Source: Pseudomonas sp. MM211 (GTDB taxonomy: Bacteria > Pseudomonadota > Gammaproteobacteria > Pseudomonadales > Pseudomonadaceae). Taken from it: a stretch of DNA of 64,000 nt. Shown one piece after another: positions 63,651 to 64,000 of this stretch (within the stretch, counting starts at the first letter, position 1; each line of letters begins with the position of its first letter). The stretch is from the NCBI RefSeq assembly GCF_020386635.1, contig NZ_CP081942.1, positions 4,216,001 through 4,280,000 of the forward strand, given 5' to 3'. The notes beneath the pieces were generated by a model. That model was not told the DNA's origin. It ran no database searches and was given only the letters and a program-made list of their open reading frames with translations. Made by a program: the position numbers and the translations under genes.

Positions 63651-64000
63651 TCAGTCGCCGATGCCCGCTACTTTCCAGATGTCCTTAGCGTATTCACGGA
63701 TGGTGCGATCCGACGAGAACCAGCCGGTGCGTGCAGTATTGAGCACTGCCGCCTGCCACCAGCGATCCGGGGTGCGCCAGAGCATGTCGACCTTGCGTTG
63801 CGCGTCCCAGTACGCCTGGAAGTCTGCACACACCAAGAACCGGTCATGGGCCAGCAGACCATCAATCAGGCCGGTATAACGACCAGGATCATCCGGCGAG
63901 AATACCCCGGAACGAATCGCTTCCAGTGCGCCAGCCAGGCGCTCGGACGCCGCCACCTCCGCGCTCATGCTCAAGTCTCGACGCGAACGCGCGGCGACCT
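63651..64000 (-). CDS. glgP: Glycogen/alpha-glucan phosphorylase, 3' end only
   Basis: The last ~115 residues of a glycogen phosphorylase; the gene continues past the right edge. The visible part reads ...VAARSRRDLSMSAEVAASER, AIRSGVFSPDDPGRYTGLID, LLAHDRFLVCADFQAYWDAQ, VDMLWRTPDRWWQAAVLNTA, RTGWFSSDRTIREYAKDIWK. This matches the C-terminal end of GlgP (NTAR-x-G-x-FSSDR-x-I-x-x-Y-A). The enzyme phosphorolyses alpha-1,4 glucan to glucose-1-phosphate and so is the degradative partner of the glucan genes in this window. Confidence 0.93.
   Translation of the reverse strand, partial: VAARSRRDLSMSAEVAASERLAGALEAIRSGVFSPDDPGRYTGLIDGLLAHDRFLVCADFQAYWDAQRKVDMLWRTPDRWWQAAVLNTARTGWFSSDRTIREYAKDIWKVAGIGD

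Overview
The window is high-GC, gene-dense chromosomal DNA from a Pseudomonas (sensu lato). The evidence is the aroP / tyrosine-catabolism block, pcaHG with a PcaQ-type regulator, the two-operon trehalose/alpha-glucan system linked to ku-ligD, and abundant REP-type palindromes (cores GTAGGAGCCCGCTTGCGGGCGA-like and GGGAGCGGCTTCAGCCGCGA-like). The species cannot be named from the sequence. No tRNA, rRNA, CRISPR, prophage or intact transposase gene was seen.

Layout. (1) 1-5030, minus strand: aromatic amino-acid uptake (aroP, cut by the left edge) and tyrosine/homogentisate breakdown in the order hpd - hmgA-like - fahA-like - maiA, with a TyrR/PhhR-type operator upstream of hpd. The hmgA-like frame looks shifted near its 3' end. 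(2) 5135-16250: housekeeping and mixed genes, including a coupled trhO - DsbA-like - ABC exporter operon, BolA, fumC and an AEC transporter. (3) 16247-20723: protocatechuate 3,4-dioxygenase (pcaHG), an AFG1/ZapE-like ATPase, a DUF1838 gene and pcaQ, with a consensus PcaQ site between pcaH and DUF1838. (4) 21506-35182, plus strand: a ten-gene, almost fully overlapping operon glgA-treZ-malQ-treY-DUF2934-glgX, followed by acyl-CoA dehydrogenase-like, PIG-L deacetylase, NodS-like methyltransferase and GT2 glycosyltransferase genes. (5) 35183-36000: gene debris (a truncated CBS-domain gene) and a 271-bp MITE-like element. (6) 36001-38998: a ybhP-clsB-ybhN-type membrane-lipid operon. (7) 39090-49786: an accessory stretch with PrpF-like, MocR, PaiB-like, GNAT, LysE, AraC, DUF1615 and TPR genes. 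It holds two tandem arrays of REP-containing units (periods 139 and 109 bp) and the 3' remnant of a GNAT gene. (8) 49851-57422, minus strand: glgE - treS/maltokinase - glgB. (9) 57711-61096: ku and ligD (bacterial NHEJ). (10) 61273-64000: small genes, mgtC-like, and the 3' end of glgP.

How the genes work together. GlgE (with GlgB) builds branched alpha-glucan from maltose-1-phosphate, which the TreS-maltokinase fusion makes from trehalose. GlgX, MalQ, GlgP, TreY and TreZ trim the glucan and release trehalose. GlgA adds a nucleotide-sugar route to linear glucan; no glgC is in the window. With ku-ligD, cls and ybhN nearby, the area resembles the stationary-phase/osmotic-stress island known from P. 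aeruginosa (around PA2150-PA2165). The best candidate for an undescribed system is the four-gene ACAD / PIG-L / NodS-like / GT2 module. It has the same three chemistries as the NodC-NodB-NodS set and is translationally coupled to the trehalose/glucan operon. A specific regulated product is inferred, not shown.
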